A stretch of 64,000 nt of DNA, taken from positions 3,124,001-3,188,000 of the forward strand of contig OY282382.1 in assembly GCA_958295905.1 (NCBI GenBank). Reading direction: 5' to 3'. How positions within the stretch are numbered: the first letter of the stretch is position 1; every line of letters starts with the position of its first letter. Made by a program: the position numbers and the translations under genes. The notes beneath the pieces were generated by a model. It saw nothing but the letters and a program-made list of their open reading frames with translations. It was not told where the DNA came from and searched no databases. This DNA is from an uncultured Vicinamibacterales bacterium. GTDB taxonomy: Bacteria; Acidobacteriota; Vicinamibacteria; Vicinamibacterales; UBA8438. Of the stretch, positions 12,543 to 21,668 are shown piece by piece.

Positions 12543-13111
12543 CTAGCGCACAACGGGTTGTTGTTGATGGATCAGCCGACGGAGTTCAGCCGCAGCGTAC
12601 TGGTCGACGTTGTTCGGGCTGCCCGCGGCGGCAACGTCGAGTTCCTGCCACCAGCCGGCGGCCACGCTATCCGCTATCCGGCCCGGTTCCAGTTGATCGT
12701 GACCAGCCGGCACGAGGAAATGGAACGAGATCGGTGCCAGGCGCGCGCACTCTGTGAGCTGTGCGCGGTCGAGATCCGGACATCCGAAGATGCCCGGGCA
12801 CCCCGGAGAACTCTCGTCGAGTCCGCGGAGCGAGTCCGCGCCGCGCGGAGACGGCTGAGCCGCCGGCCGCCGACGGCGGCCAAGAACACCGGATTCCGCG
12901 TGCCGGACGGACCGACGAAGGAGATCGCACGGACCATCGCGGCGCTCGACGACAGCGGAGAGACGAGCCTGGAACACATCGAGGAGGCGCTGGTCATCGA
13001 GTGCACCAACCTGGGCCAGCCGTAGCGCAGCCCCGGCAGCAGGGGAGGCACGACGCGGAAGCGATACCCGCCCGAGGAAGCGCCGGGCTCCCTCGGGGTC
13101 CGGCGCAGACC

Positions 13112-13383
13112 GTAGACGCATCCGGCCCGAACGTCGACCGGATTCTCGACGGCATTTCCACGCACCTGCACAAGGTGGTCTCGACCGACCCCGACGAAGT
13201 GCACCTGTACTGCTACTCCGAGGAGTGCGCCAACAAGGAGCGGGCCATCGTCGAGTGTTTCGCTACCCGCTTCGAAGCCGCCCTGACCCGGCTCCACGAG
13301 GGGTTGAAGACAAAGCACCCCCGCGTCGCCTCCCACTACCAGATCGGGGTCACTGCGACGAGCCGGCGGTGCTGCGGCCGGAC
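13112..13383 (+). pseudogene. IS1634-type transposase fragment
   Basis: An internal piece of about 85 residues: VHLYCYSEECANKERAIVEC followed by a TRFEAALTRLHEGLKTKHP segment and VASHYQIGVTA. The KE-A-RFEAALTRLHEGL and VA-HYQI pattern matches the segment before the C-terminal catalytic part of IS1634 transposases. Both ends are missing, so it is a relic. The rest of 13026-13409 holds nothing recognisable. Confidence 0.6.
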
Positions 13384-13409
13384 GTGCCGAGGCTCTCGGA
13401 AAACACGAT

Positions 13410-14711
13410 TCACGCCCCATTTTCAATGTCGGGCTTCAAGAGTCGTACCAGCGCCGGGTCGAGGTCGGTCGCCCTTAGAGAAGCGCCGAGCTCCCGTCGT
13501 CGCCACTCGTCAAGGTCTTCTAGCCGCGCAACCATTGCCATTCGCTCAGCCGGTGATTTCTGGCCCTGGAAGAGATTACGAGCGACTCCGATCACATGCC
13601 AGCGGTTGTGATCCACGCCGACAATACCGACGGTCACGGCAAGCGCAGCTCGAATCTCCGGATCGTCAATTGCCTGGAAGATGGCCCTACACTGCCCGGC
13701 AATCTTGTCGGTGTAGGAGAAGCCCCATCTTCGGTCGGCGGTATCGTCCAAGAATTGATATAGCAATCTTTGCATCACCGAGGAGTGCATCTTGAGCAAG
13801 GCACTAATTACACTCGGGTGCACGGCCATCAACGTCTGGTGCAAGAGGTCTTCTTCCTTTTCGTGATACTTCGCAAGGAGGTGGATGAAGCGGTCGAGGT
13901 CTTCGGGTACTTGCTCCCCTGGAATCGACAACTGCGCCCGCAGTGCAAGGAGTTCCTGTAGCTGGCCCTGTGGCTGTCCGCTATCAGCAAGGCTGAGGAA
14001 TGCCCTTTTTAGGAGGCTAACGTTCGGGAATCGACTTGCAGGGTCCGGCTTGGTACAGCGATTGACGATCAAAGCGATGGCGTCCGGAAGTTGCGATGCG
14101 TCATGAGTCGCAGCTTCCGAGCCCGCATAAAGCATAAGGAGGATCCGTCCAAGGGAATATACGTCCGCTCGTTCGTCCACCTTTTTTAGATCCGTCCACT
14201 GCTCTGGAGCGGTGTAAAGCGGTGTGCCCATGACCATCTTGCTTTTCGTCAAGAGCGACTGCGAATCGAGCCGCCGACCTAGGCCAAAGTCCGACACAAC
14301 GACGTCACCGTCGTTGTTCATCAGAATGTTCCCCGGCTTCAGATCGCGATGGATCACGCCCTCGGCATGAGCGTATGCAACGCCATTGAGGATCGACGTG
14401 AATATCTTCGTGATGCGGTTCTCGTCACCAGCAATGCCCACCAGTTCTCTCTGCAAGGAAGTTCTGTAGAGAGGCATCACGTACGAAAGGGGCTCGGCGT
14501 CGAGTTGCATGGCGACGACCTTCACCACGTTGGGATGGTCCAGACTCGAGAGGATCTGTACTTCCCGTCGAAACCGTGCGACGGTGTCAGCTTCCTGCGT
14601 CGCCGCCAAGTCCTTCATCGCGAATTCCTCGCCGTCCGTTACGCGCTTGCAAACGAACACCTCGCCGAATCCGCCACGACCGAGAGAGTTAAGTTTCCTG
14701 TAATTTGCCAT
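13410..14711 (-). CDS. serine/threonine protein kinase with unassigned C-terminal domain
   Basis: 433 residues, cytoplasmic, no transmembrane helix. The kinase domain (1-about 255) is complete: glycine loop GRGGFGEV, catalytic lysine in FAMKDL, HRDLKPGNILMN, DFG, and TPLYTAPEQW. The C-terminal 180 residues are helical, with ISALLKMHSSVMQRLLYQFL and a YTDKIAGQCRAIFQAIDDP stretch; I recognise no named domain. Unlike membrane-bound PknB-type kinases it lacks PASTA or TPR parts. The gene is visibly less GC-rich than its surroundings and lies between an IS1634 relic and a mini-element, which points to transfer. A defence or stress-signalling role is possible but unproven. Confidence 0.88.
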   Translation of the reverse strand: MANYRKLNSLGRGGFGEVFVCKRVTDGEEFAMKDLAATQEADTVARFRREVQILSSLDHPNVVKVVAMQLDAEPLSYVMPLYRTSLQRELVGIAGDENRITKIFTSILNGVAYAHAEGVIHRDLKPGNILMNNDGDVVVSDFGLGRRLDSQSLLTKSKMVMGTPLYTAPEQWTDLKKVDERADVYSLGRILLMLYAGSEAATHDASQLPDAIALIVNRCTKPDPASRFPNVSLLKRAFLSLADSGQPQGQLQELLALRAQLSIPGEQVPEDLDRFIHLLAKYHEKEEDLLHQTLMAVHPSVISALLKMHSSVMQRLLYQFLDDTADRRWGFSYTDKIAGQCRAIFQAIDDPEIRAALAVTVGIVGVDHNRWHVIGVARNLFQGQKSPAERMAMVARLEDLDEWRRRELGASLRATDLDPALVRLLKPDIENGA

Positions 14712-14754
14712 ACGCAGATTTTACCATACTTGTGGATTCGTTTACCAGCCCGAG

Positions 14755-14871
14755 CTAGGAGTCTGCGCCGCAGGAAATCCTGACTACTATATGTTGTGCA
14801 AGCTCCGGCGACCGACCGCTACATATTGTGCCAGATCGGACCCAAAACAGTTCTACGGCGCAGACTCCCAG
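14755..14871. mobile_element. CTAG mini-element, copy 2
   Basis: About 117 bp, inverted relative to copy 1: CTAGGAGTCTGCGCCGCAGG at the left, ACGGCGCAGACTCCCAG at the right, with the shared core CCAGATCGGACCCAAAAC. It sits 44 bp upstream of the kinase start, so it may carry or disrupt that gene's promoter. Confidence 0.85.
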
Positions 14872-14878
14872 CGCTCAA

Positions 14879-16539
14879 TCACAGTTGACACAGGCAGGGG
14901 TGCGTGTAGAACGGATGCATGCGAATTGGTCTGCGGGTTTTGCGGCCGGAGACGGTGGAGTGGTTGCGCGGGGCGTTGGGGGCCGGGGAACTGTCGCGGG
15001 CTGCGCTGGGGCGTGAGTTGTGCGAGCGGGACGGGTGGCGCAACCCGCGGGGGGCGTTGTGCACGGCCTCGGCGCGCAAGGCGCTGCCGGAGCTGGCGGC
15101 GGCGTTGGGGTTGGGGCTGCCGCCCGCGCAATCGGGTCCGCCGCGTCGCGGTTGCGGTCCGTCGGCGTACGGGTCGCGGTTGCCGCTGACGGAATTCTGC
15201 GGCAGCTTGTCGTCGTTGGGGGCGGTCGATGTTCGGGTGGCGGAAACGGCGGCGGAGCGCCGGTTGTGCGGTCATCTGCTGGCGGCGTGCCATCCGCGGG
15301 GTCGGGGTCGTGCGCCGGGGTGCCGTCTGACGTATGTGCTGGAAGCGTCGTCGGGGGTGCTGGGTGTTCTGAGCTTCGTGTCGGCGCCGTTGCGGTTGGG
15401 TCCCCGCGACGCGCACCTGGGTTGGGACGACCGGACGCGGGGTGCTCACATCGGGCGGGTGGTTCCAACGACCGTTTTCCGCTGTTGCCCGGGGTTCGGG
15501 TGCCGCACCTGGCCTCGCACGTGTTGGGGCGGGCGGCGGGTCGTCTGGCGTCGGACTGGGAAGCGCGGCACGGGGTTGGGCCGGTGTTGGTGGAAACGTG
15601 CGTGGAGGCGTTCCGTCCGGCGACGAGCTACCGGGCGGCGGGCTGGCGGTGCGTGGGCCGGACGTCGGGTTTGCCGCCGGGGGCGTCGGCGCCGGTGGCG
15701 CCGAAGGGGGTGTGGCTGCGGGGCTTGGCGGCCGATTGGGAGGAGAGGCTGCGGCGGGCGCCGTTGCGGGCGCCGGGGTCTTTTCCGGCGCTTTCGGGGG
15801 AAGCCGAGCCGTGTTGGTCGCGGCGCGAGTTCGGGCGTTCGGACTTGGTCGACGGGCGTTTGCGGTCGCGGTTGGTGCGGTTGGGGGCGGGCTGGGAGCG
15901 GCATCCGGGGGAGCCGCTGCCGGCGATTTTCCCGGGCAGTGCCGAGCAACAGGCAGCGTATCGTTTCCTGCACAATAGCAAGGTGGACAGCGAGGACATC
16001 CTGCAACCGCACCGGGAGGCGCTGGTGGAGCGCTGCCGGTTGGCGTCGACGGTGCTGCTGGTGCAGGACACGACGACGCTGAACTACACGGGTCTGCGGG
16101 AGAGCACGGCGGGGTTGGGACCGCTTCGGGAGCGGACGGGCAGCGCGCGGGGTCTGTTCGTGCATGCGGCGGTGGTGTTCACCGAGGGCGGGCGGCCGGT
16201 GGGGGTGAGCGGGCTGGAGACGTGGGCGCGGCCGGAAGTGGAACCGGCGGCGGAACTTGAGAAGGAGAGTCGGCGCTGGTTCCGGGGCTTCGATCAGGGC
16301 CGGGCGTTGGGGCGGGCGAGTCCCGGGACGCGGGTGGTGGTGGTCGGGGACCGGGAGAGCGACATTTACGAGTTGTTGAAGTGGCAGGCGGCGCATGCGG
16401 ACGAGGCGGGGCTGGTGGTGCGGGCGAACGCGGGCCGGCGGCGGCGGGTGGAGGCGAAGCCACGCGGGCACCGTAGAACCGTCGAGCGGTTTCGCCGTGC
16501 AGTCCGCATGCCGGCAACCCGCTCCTGTGTCAACTGTGA
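14879..16539 (+). mobile_element. decayed IS4-type element with DruA-like transposase
   Basis: Bounded by 16-bp inverted repeats TCACAGTTGACACAGG (14879-14894) and CCTGTGTCAACTGTGA (16524-16539). It lies between mini-element copy 2 and a half copy at 16541. No target duplication is visible. The transposase is frameshifted and shortened, so the element cannot move on its own. Confidence 0.8.
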
Positions 16540-16570
16540 CCTAGGAGTCTGCGCCGCAGAACGGTTTTGA
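14919..16570 (+). pseudogene. IS4 transposase with N-terminal DUF4338 domain, frameshifted and truncated
   Basis: The N-terminal part has AAERRLCGHLLAACHPRGRG and PRDAHLGWDDRTRGAHIGRV, diagnostic of DUF4338 (the DruA domain). The frame breaks near 15473, where GTGGTTCC needs one more base; it resumes as NDRFPLLPGVRVPHLASHVL and AFRPATSYRAAGWRCVG. The catalytic half follows: EQQAAYRFLHNSKVD, VLLVQDTTTLNYT (first Asp) and VVVVGDRESDIYELLKW (second Asp). It ends at VVRANAGRRRRVEAKPRG, so the last part with the catalytic Glu is missing. The frame then runs out of the element into the half mini-element and stops at 16570. Confidence 0.85.
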
Positions 16571-16585
16571 GTCCGATTTGGGCGG
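16541..16585. mobile_element. half copy of the CTAG mini-element
   Basis: CTAGGAGTCTGCGCCGCAGA, then ACGGTTTTGAGTCCGATTTG, matches the left half of copy 1. The other half is absent. It abuts the right end of the IS4-type element. Confidence 0.75.
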
Positions 16586-16742
16586 GGGGAAGCTGGGGGC
16601 GGGCGGGTTTGGCGTGACGTACCCTGGCGTACGACCGGTTGCCGGACCGGCGGGTGGCCTTCCCAGACCCGGTCGACTCGAACTCGAGTCGCGCCCGCTG
16701 ACCGCCGGCTCCGGATGCGCAGGACGAATGGGCGTCAATTGC

Positions 16743-18401
16743 CTACCGGCGCGCACCCGGGCCGACCGGCTCGTCCGGATACAACTTCGTGTCGGATCCC
16801 AGCGCAACGATCAGTTTCGACAAACTTTCGACGCTGAACCCGGTTCGGCTTTCGGCCAAGTAGGTACTTGCGCCCAGCGATCGAACCGTTGCATGCGAGC
16901 CGAGCGCCCGTGAAATCCGCTCCGCAACTTCACCAGCTCGCATCGTCATCGCGTCCGCGCCGCCCTGAACGATAATTCTCCTCGCACCGGCGATCCCTGC
17001 GAAAGACGCGGGGGCGACGGGTTCCGACGACGATTCCCCGGCGACCGGTTCACCCTGTCCAGACGCAACCAGAGCAGCGAGCGCTCCTAGAGCATCCGGA
17101 AAATGGAGGACGAGGCCGGTCCGGGGATCCGTCGTTCGCTGTGCGGTAGCCCTCAACGCAGACTCGATCCCGTCCGCGGAGGCTGACGGAACTTGTGACC
17201 TGAGCAAGGCGAACAACCCGGCGACGTGGGGAGCCGCCATGGACGTACCGGTCTTCGGCCCGTAGCCTCCGGCGATCGCCGACACGATCTCCGTCCCCGG
17301 AGCCAGAAAATCAACGATCGCTGAAGTATTGGAGTACTCCAAATCGAGCGCGACCGTCTCCTTGAGCGATGCGCCCACCGTTATGGCCGCGGAGATGCAC
17401 GCGGGGGAATTGACCGCGTTGTAGAAACTATCGTTTCCGCTGGCGATAACCGCCAGAACGCCCGATTCCCTGAGCGCCAGAATCTCGTCCGTCAACGGGT
17501 TCGTCGAATCACACGCCACGTTGTGGTAACCGTCGCCGATGCTCATGTTGACGGAAGCAATCTCGTGCGACGCCGAGAGATCCCTGACGTGACGCAACGC
17601 CCTCAACTGATCCGAGGGAAAAGACTTGATGCATGGAACACCATTCGCCCCACACTCAAGGATATCGTTGAATTCCGTAAAGACCTGAATCGATATCAAG
17701 CCGGCGCCGGGCGCAACCCCCGAAATGACCTCACCGCCAACGGAGACCTGCGCTCCAACGGCGATTCCCGCAACGTGGGTTCCATGGTCGCAACCGGGCA
17801 AATCGCAATGGCGGCCCGCGCCCTCCGTCAAGTCCACATCCAGACCGTTGCCGCAGAGCGACGTTACTGAATGGACATCCGACGCGGCGGTGGAAAAACA
17901 CCCTTCCGCTCGAAGCTTCCCGCCGAAGAACGGGTGGTCGTAATCGACCCCGGTGTCTAGAACCGCGACGGAATAACCGGCGCCGAGCACATGCGTCGAG
18001 TGAACCTCGTCTATGCGCAGGGTCTTCAGCGAAGTCCCCAGCAGCAGCGGCGGCACCGGTTCGTCGGCGGCCACGTAGGCGACATGGGGATTGTCGACCA
18101 AGTCGGCAATGCCGCTCCGGTCGGTCTCGACGACCACGACGGGCAGATCGACGATTCGCTGAACGTGACGCCCCCGCTCGCCGAGAAGATCAGCAACGAA
18201 GCCGGCCGGCTCGCTGTAGGCGGCGGAAGACACTTCGCCGAGCTTCGGGGCGGTCATCATGACGAGCACACGTGCGTTCCCGATTTCGAACAGCGTCTGC
18301 TCTATTCTGGCGTCCAGTTTGGATTGACCGAATGCCGACGCCGTCAAGGCCGCCCAGGCGAGCACCGACGCCACGATCCCCCGTATCGTCGAAATGCGCA
18401 T
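16743..18401 (-). CDS. secreted S8 (subtilisin-like) serine protease
   Basis: 552 residues from ATG 18401, which has GGAGGG four bases upstream. A signal peptide (ends ALTASAFGQ) is followed by an inhibitor-I9-like propeptide region (LPVVVVETDRSGIADL) and the catalytic triad: Asp in AVLDTGVDYDHPF, His in DHGTHVAGIAVG, Ser in GTSMAAPHVAGLFALL, with the oxyanion Asn in VIASGNDSFYN. Extra Cys residues (EGCFS, SLCGNG, HCDLPGCDHG) suggest disulfides. The last 110 residues form an extra domain of unknown type. Probably degrades extracellular protein. Confidence 0.92.
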   Translation of the reverse strand: MRISTIRGIVASVLAWAALTASAFGQSKLDARIEQTLFEIGNARVLVMMTAPKLGEVSSAAYSEPAGFVADLLGERGRHVQRIVDLPVVVVETDRSGIADLVDNPHVAYVAADEPVPPLLLGTSLKTLRIDEVHSTHVLGAGYSVAVLDTGVDYDHPFFGGKLRAEGCFSTAASDVHSVTSLCGNGLDVDLTEGAGRHCDLPGCDHGTHVAGIAVGAQVSVGGEVISGVAPGAGLISIQVFTEFNDILECGANGVPCIKSFPSDQLRALRHVRDLSASHEIASVNMSIGDGYHNVACDSTNPLTDEILALRESGVLAVIASGNDSFYNAVNSPACISAAITVGASLKETVALDLEYSNTSAIVDFLAPGTEIVSAIAGGYGPKTGTSMAAPHVAGLFALLRSQVPSASADGIESALRATAQRTTDPRTGLVLHFPDALGALAALVASGQGEPVAGESSSEPVAPASFAGIAGARRIIVQGGADAMTMRAGEVAERISRALGSHATVRSLGASTYLAESRTGFSVESLSKLIVALGSDTKLYPDEPVGPGARR

Positions 18402-18681
18402 CGTACCCTCCACTGCCCTGCGGCCCGGCCCAACGGCGGGGACTGATGTTTGCTTGCTCCCGCCGGACAGGTTTAAAACGCTTGCAGGTTCATCATGACA
18501 TGTCTTCGATGAATGTGGTTTCCGTGCGGGTCATCGATGATGTGCGCTGTGGATACGGTGGAAATCCCGCGGCGCCAACAGGGTCGGCGCCGATCGCCCG
18601 CAAGATTCCAACGATCTGAGCGCCGGCCTCGCCGACCACCGGATGTGGGCGTAGCGGATCTCCACCGCGCGCCGGCCGATT

Positions 18682-18765
18682 GGAGGGCCTCGAAGCCGAG
18701 AACGGGACCGAAATCGCCAACCGACAGTGCCAGGGGCAGTCGTCTCACGAATCTGACGTACACCC
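18682..18765 (+). repeat. dispersed repeat R2, copy 1 (ISKra4-like end)
   Basis: 84 bp, GGAGGGCCTCGAAGCCGAG to ACGAATCTGACGTACACCC. The final 19 bases match the ISKra4 terminal repeat at 10157 with two changes; the interior does not match that element. Other copies are at 28611 and 57484. Confidence 0.75.
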
Positions 18766-18782
18766 CCGCCGGCGGCCGCAGG

Positions 18783-18946
18783 AGCATCCCACGCTGACTG
18801 CGCGTGACGGCTCGCCCCCGATTCAAGGGGGCGCCACCGTCTTGCCGACCGGCCGGCGCTGCGAGAGACCCACGATTCCGCACGTCCGGAGCCCCCAGGA
18901 CCCGCCACGATTCTGCCGTGCGCACGGCGGTGGCGGAGCGTTGGAT
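18783..18946 (+). repeat. dispersed repeat R3, copy 1
   Basis: About 164 bp. The left end is GCATCCCACGCTGACTGCGC; the right end GGCGGAGCG (T)TGGATGG mirrors it imperfectly. Nearly the same sequence occurs at 62293-62453 and inverted at 54909-55070. Non-coding. Confidence 0.8.
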
Positions 18947-19099
18947 GGCCCCGGCCGCCGGCGGCCGGGGCTTGCATTGACGGGGCGGTTCGCGCATAGT
19001 TGTCGGCAACCGTCGGCCGCGACGGCGCGGGAGGGGCGTTCGTCCGGCGGCGAGGCCGCGTTCGTCGCGGCGGTTCGGCCGCCGGGTCTGGAGTCGGCG

Positions 19100-21571
19100 A
19101 TGCTGCATCGACTCGTGGTCGGCGGTTTCGCGGTCATGACGGCGGGTGCCGGCATCGCGGCCGGCGCGGCGCCGCAGCCAGAGGGAGCCGGTTCGTCCGC
19201 TCCGCCGGCGGCGCATCGCGCGCTCGTCGAGCGGTACTGCCTGTCCTGCCACAACGATCGGACCCGCACCGCCAACCTGTCGCTCGAGGCCCACGACTTG
19301 GCCGCGGTGGGCGACAACCCCGAGCTGTGGGAGCGGGTGGTGCGCAAGCTGCGCGCCGGCATGATGCCCCCGCCCGGGGCGCGGCGCCCGCCGGAGGCGG
19401 ACTACGCGGGGTTCCGCGACTGGCTGGAAGCGGAGATCGACCGGTCGGCGGCGGTGAATCCGGGCGCCAAGGTGCTGCACCGGCTGAACCGGACCGAGTA
19501 CGCCAACGTCATCCGCGATCTGCTCGACCTGGAGATCGACCCGGCGACGCTGCTGCCGCCGGACGATTCGAGCCGCGGCTTCGACAACATCGCGGGGTCG
19601 CTGACGATCTCGCCGACCCTCCTCGAGACCTACGTCGGCGCCGCCGCCAAGGTCGCCCGCATGGCCGTGGGGTACTGGAAGACGCCGACCGAGGCGACCT
19701 ACATCAGCCGGACCGACAGCTCGCAGAACCTGCACCTCGCGGGCATGCCGCTGGGCACCCGCGGGGGGATGGCGGTGCGCCACGTGTTTCCGGGGGACGG
19801 CGACTACACGTTCACCATCCGGAACCTCGGCGTCGGCACCTACATCCCCGGCGAGCAGCTCGAGCTGTACATCGACGGCGAGCGGGCGCACGGGTGGCGC
19901 TATACCGGCATGGGCGCGTTCCGGGGCATGGACGCGGCGCGGGACGGGCACTTGGAGGTGACGCTGCCGGTGAAGGCGGGCTCGCGGCTGGTGGGCGCCA
20001 CGTTCGTGGCGACGAACTACCGGCCCAGCCTCGACGTGGCGAAGCACTTCGAGCGCAAGTCGCTCGAGAACGGCCGCGTGCGCGAGTTGACCACCTACCC
20101 GGCCATCGGGGCCTTGAACATCCAGGGCCCCTTCAGCGCCACCCGCGCCACCGACTCGCGGAGCCTGCGCAAGGTCCTCACGTGCCGGCCGTCCCGCGCC
20201 GATGAAGAGACGCCCTGCGCGCGCGAGATTCTGTCGGTGCTGGCTCGGCGCGCCTATCGGCGTCCCGCCACCGCGGACGACCTCGACGCCCTCATGCCTT
20301 TCTATGAGGAGGGGCGCGCGGGGGGGGGCTTCGAGGACGGCATCGAGCTGGCGCTGCGGCGCATCCTGGCCAGCCCCCAGTTCCTGATCCGGGTCGAGCG
20401 CGAGCCGGTGGACGCCGGGCCGGGCCTCGTGTACTCCGTCACCGACCTCGAACTCGCGTCGCGGCTGTCGTTCTTCCTGTGGAGCAGCATCCCGGACGAC
20501 GCGCTGATCGACGCGGCGGGCCGGGGCGCGTTGCGCGACCCCGCCGAGCTCGAGCGGCAGGTGCGCCGCATGCTCGCCGATCCGCGGTCGGCGAGCCTCG
20601 TGGAGAACTTCGCCCAGCAGTGGCTGTACCTGCGGAACCTGTCGACGACGGCGCCGGCCCAGGCGGTGTTTCCGGACTGGGACGACGAGCTGCGCGAGGC
20701 GTTCGCCCGCGAGACCGAGCTGCTCTTCGAGAGCGTCCTGCGCGAGGACCGCAACGTCCTCGACCTGCTGACCGCCGATTATGCGTTCCTCAACGAGCGC
20801 CTCGCCAAGCACTACGGCATTCCCGGCATCTACGGCTCGCACTACCGGCGCGTGCCCCTGGGCGCCGACCTCGACTACCGGCGCGGGCTGCTGGGGCAGG
20901 GCAGCTTCCTGTCGGTGACGTGGGTCCAGAACAACCGCACGTCGCCGGTCAAGCGGGGGGTCTGGGTGCTGGAGAACATCCTGGGGACGCCGCCCCCCGA
21001 GCCGCCGCCCAACGTCCCCGCCCTCGAGGAGACCGGCGACGGACCGGGCCGCGTGCTGACGTTGCGCGAGCAGATGACCCGGCATCGGGACAACCCCGCC
21101 TGCGCGAGCTGCCACCGCATCATGGATCCGATCGGTTTCGCGCTCGAGAACCTGTCCGCCGATGCGCAGTGGCGCCTCAAGGACGGCGGGGAAGGGGGCA
21201 CGCGGATCGACGCGTCGGCGGTGCTCCACGACGGCGCCGCGGTCGACGGGCCGGTCGCGCTGCGCCAGGCGCTGCTGCGCTACGCGCCGCAGTTCGTGCG
21301 CACGGTGACCGAGAAGCTGATGACCTATGGCCTGGGCCGCGGGGTCGAGCACTACGACATGCCGGTGGTCCGGGCCATCGTCCGGAAGGCGGCGGAGGAC
21401 GACTACCGGTTCTCGTCGATCGTGCTCGGCATCGTCGAGAGCGCGCCGTTCCGGATGCGGATGATGCCGGCCGCGGGGGCGGCTGCAGACGCCGGGGTGG
21501 TCGCCGACGCGGGCTCTTCCGCTGCCGCGGCCGACTCGGCCGGTGCGCGCCTGGTGTCGGCGGCGCGGTGA
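19100..21571 (+). CDS. DUF1592/DUF1588-type secreted cytochrome c protein
   Basis: 823 residues from ATG 19100; the open frame upstream covers repeats and is not used. A signal peptide leads into a Planctomycete-type cytochrome domain with heme motif CLSCH and axial-type Met in AGMMPPPGARRP. The order then follows the known array: DUF1587 (LHRLNRTEYANVIRDLL), DUF1595 (ILSVLARRAYRRPATADDL), DUF1592 (LASRLSFFLWSSIPDDALID), DUF1588 (RGLLGQGSFLSVTWVQNNRT, with CASCHRIMDPIGFALEN) and DUF1585 at the end (MTYGLGRGVEHYDMPVVRAI). The family is always paired with DUF1552, as here, 97 bp downstream. The function is unproven; a periplasmic redox role is likely. Confidence 0.92.
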   Translation: MLHRLVVGGFAVMTAGAGIAAGAAPQPEGAGSSAPPAAHRALVERYCLSCHNDRTRTANLSLEAHDLAAVGDNPELWERVVRKLRAGMMPPPGARRPPEADYAGFRDWLEAEIDRSAAVNPGAKVLHRLNRTEYANVIRDLLDLEIDPATLLPPDDSSRGFDNIAGSLTISPTLLETYVGAAAKVARMAVGYWKTPTEATYISRTDSSQNLHLAGMPLGTRGGMAVRHVFPGDGDYTFTIRNLGVGTYIPGEQLELYIDGERAHGWRYTGMGAFRGMDAARDGHLEVTLPVKAGSRLVGATFVATNYRPSLDVAKHFERKSLENGRVRELTTYPAIGALNIQGPFSATRATDSRSLRKVLTCRPSRADEETPCAREILSVLARRAYRRPATADDLDALMPFYEEGRAGGGFEDGIELALRRILASPQFLIRVEREPVDAGPGLVYSVTDLELASRLSFFLWSSIPDDALIDAAGRGALRDPAELERQVRRMLADPRSASLVENFAQQWLYLRNLSTTAPAQAVFPDWDDELREAFARETELLFESVLREDRNVLDLLTADYAFLNERLAKHYGIPGIYGSHYRRVPLGADLDYRRGLLGQGSFLSVTWVQNNRTSPVKRGVWVLENILGTPPPEPPPNVPALEETGDGPGRVLTLREQMTRHRDNPACASCHRIMDPIGFALENLSADAQWRLKDGGEGGTRIDASAVLHDGAAVDGPVALRQALLRYAPQFVRTVTEKLMTYGLGRGVEHYDMPVVRAIVRKAAEDDYRFSSIVLGIVESAPFRMRMMPAAGAAADAGVVADAGSSAAAADSAGARLVSAAR

Positions 21572-21668
21572 GGCGGGGCGGTCGGCCCGCCCCCGAGACG
21601 GTCGGGTTCGGTTACCGGTAAATGGCAGGATGACGCGAAGCGAATCGGATGCTGCCGAGGAGCCACCG

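Larger units (their letters stand above)
11411..13025 (+). pseudogene. ComM/YifB-like Mg-chelatase AAA protein, split by insertions
   Basis: The first part (11411-12302) shows the ChlI-like N-terminal domain (FRLEAERTPGERGLRMTGL, then a LIVPLDNGAAAAAE block) and the start of the AAA core, including SVSRLLPPRLPRATRPPLRAPHYT, which matches the ComM RPFRAPHHT region. The core resumes at about 12547 with AHNGLLLMDQPTEFSRSVL, equivalent to the Walker B region, and runs to a C-terminal helical lid ending at 13025. Removing bases 12306-12546 restores GEVSLAHNGLL in frame. The Walker A site reads GPPGRDST instead of GPPGSGKT, so the nucleotide-binding lysine is missing. ComM family members act in natural transformation as helicases; this copy was probably already divergent before it was broken. 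Confidence 0.75.

Noticed and set aside
14919-16570. Druantia-type defence gene (DruA)
   Set aside because: The DUF4338 domain is fused to an IS4 DDE transposase core and bounded by inverted repeats, so it belongs to a transposable element.
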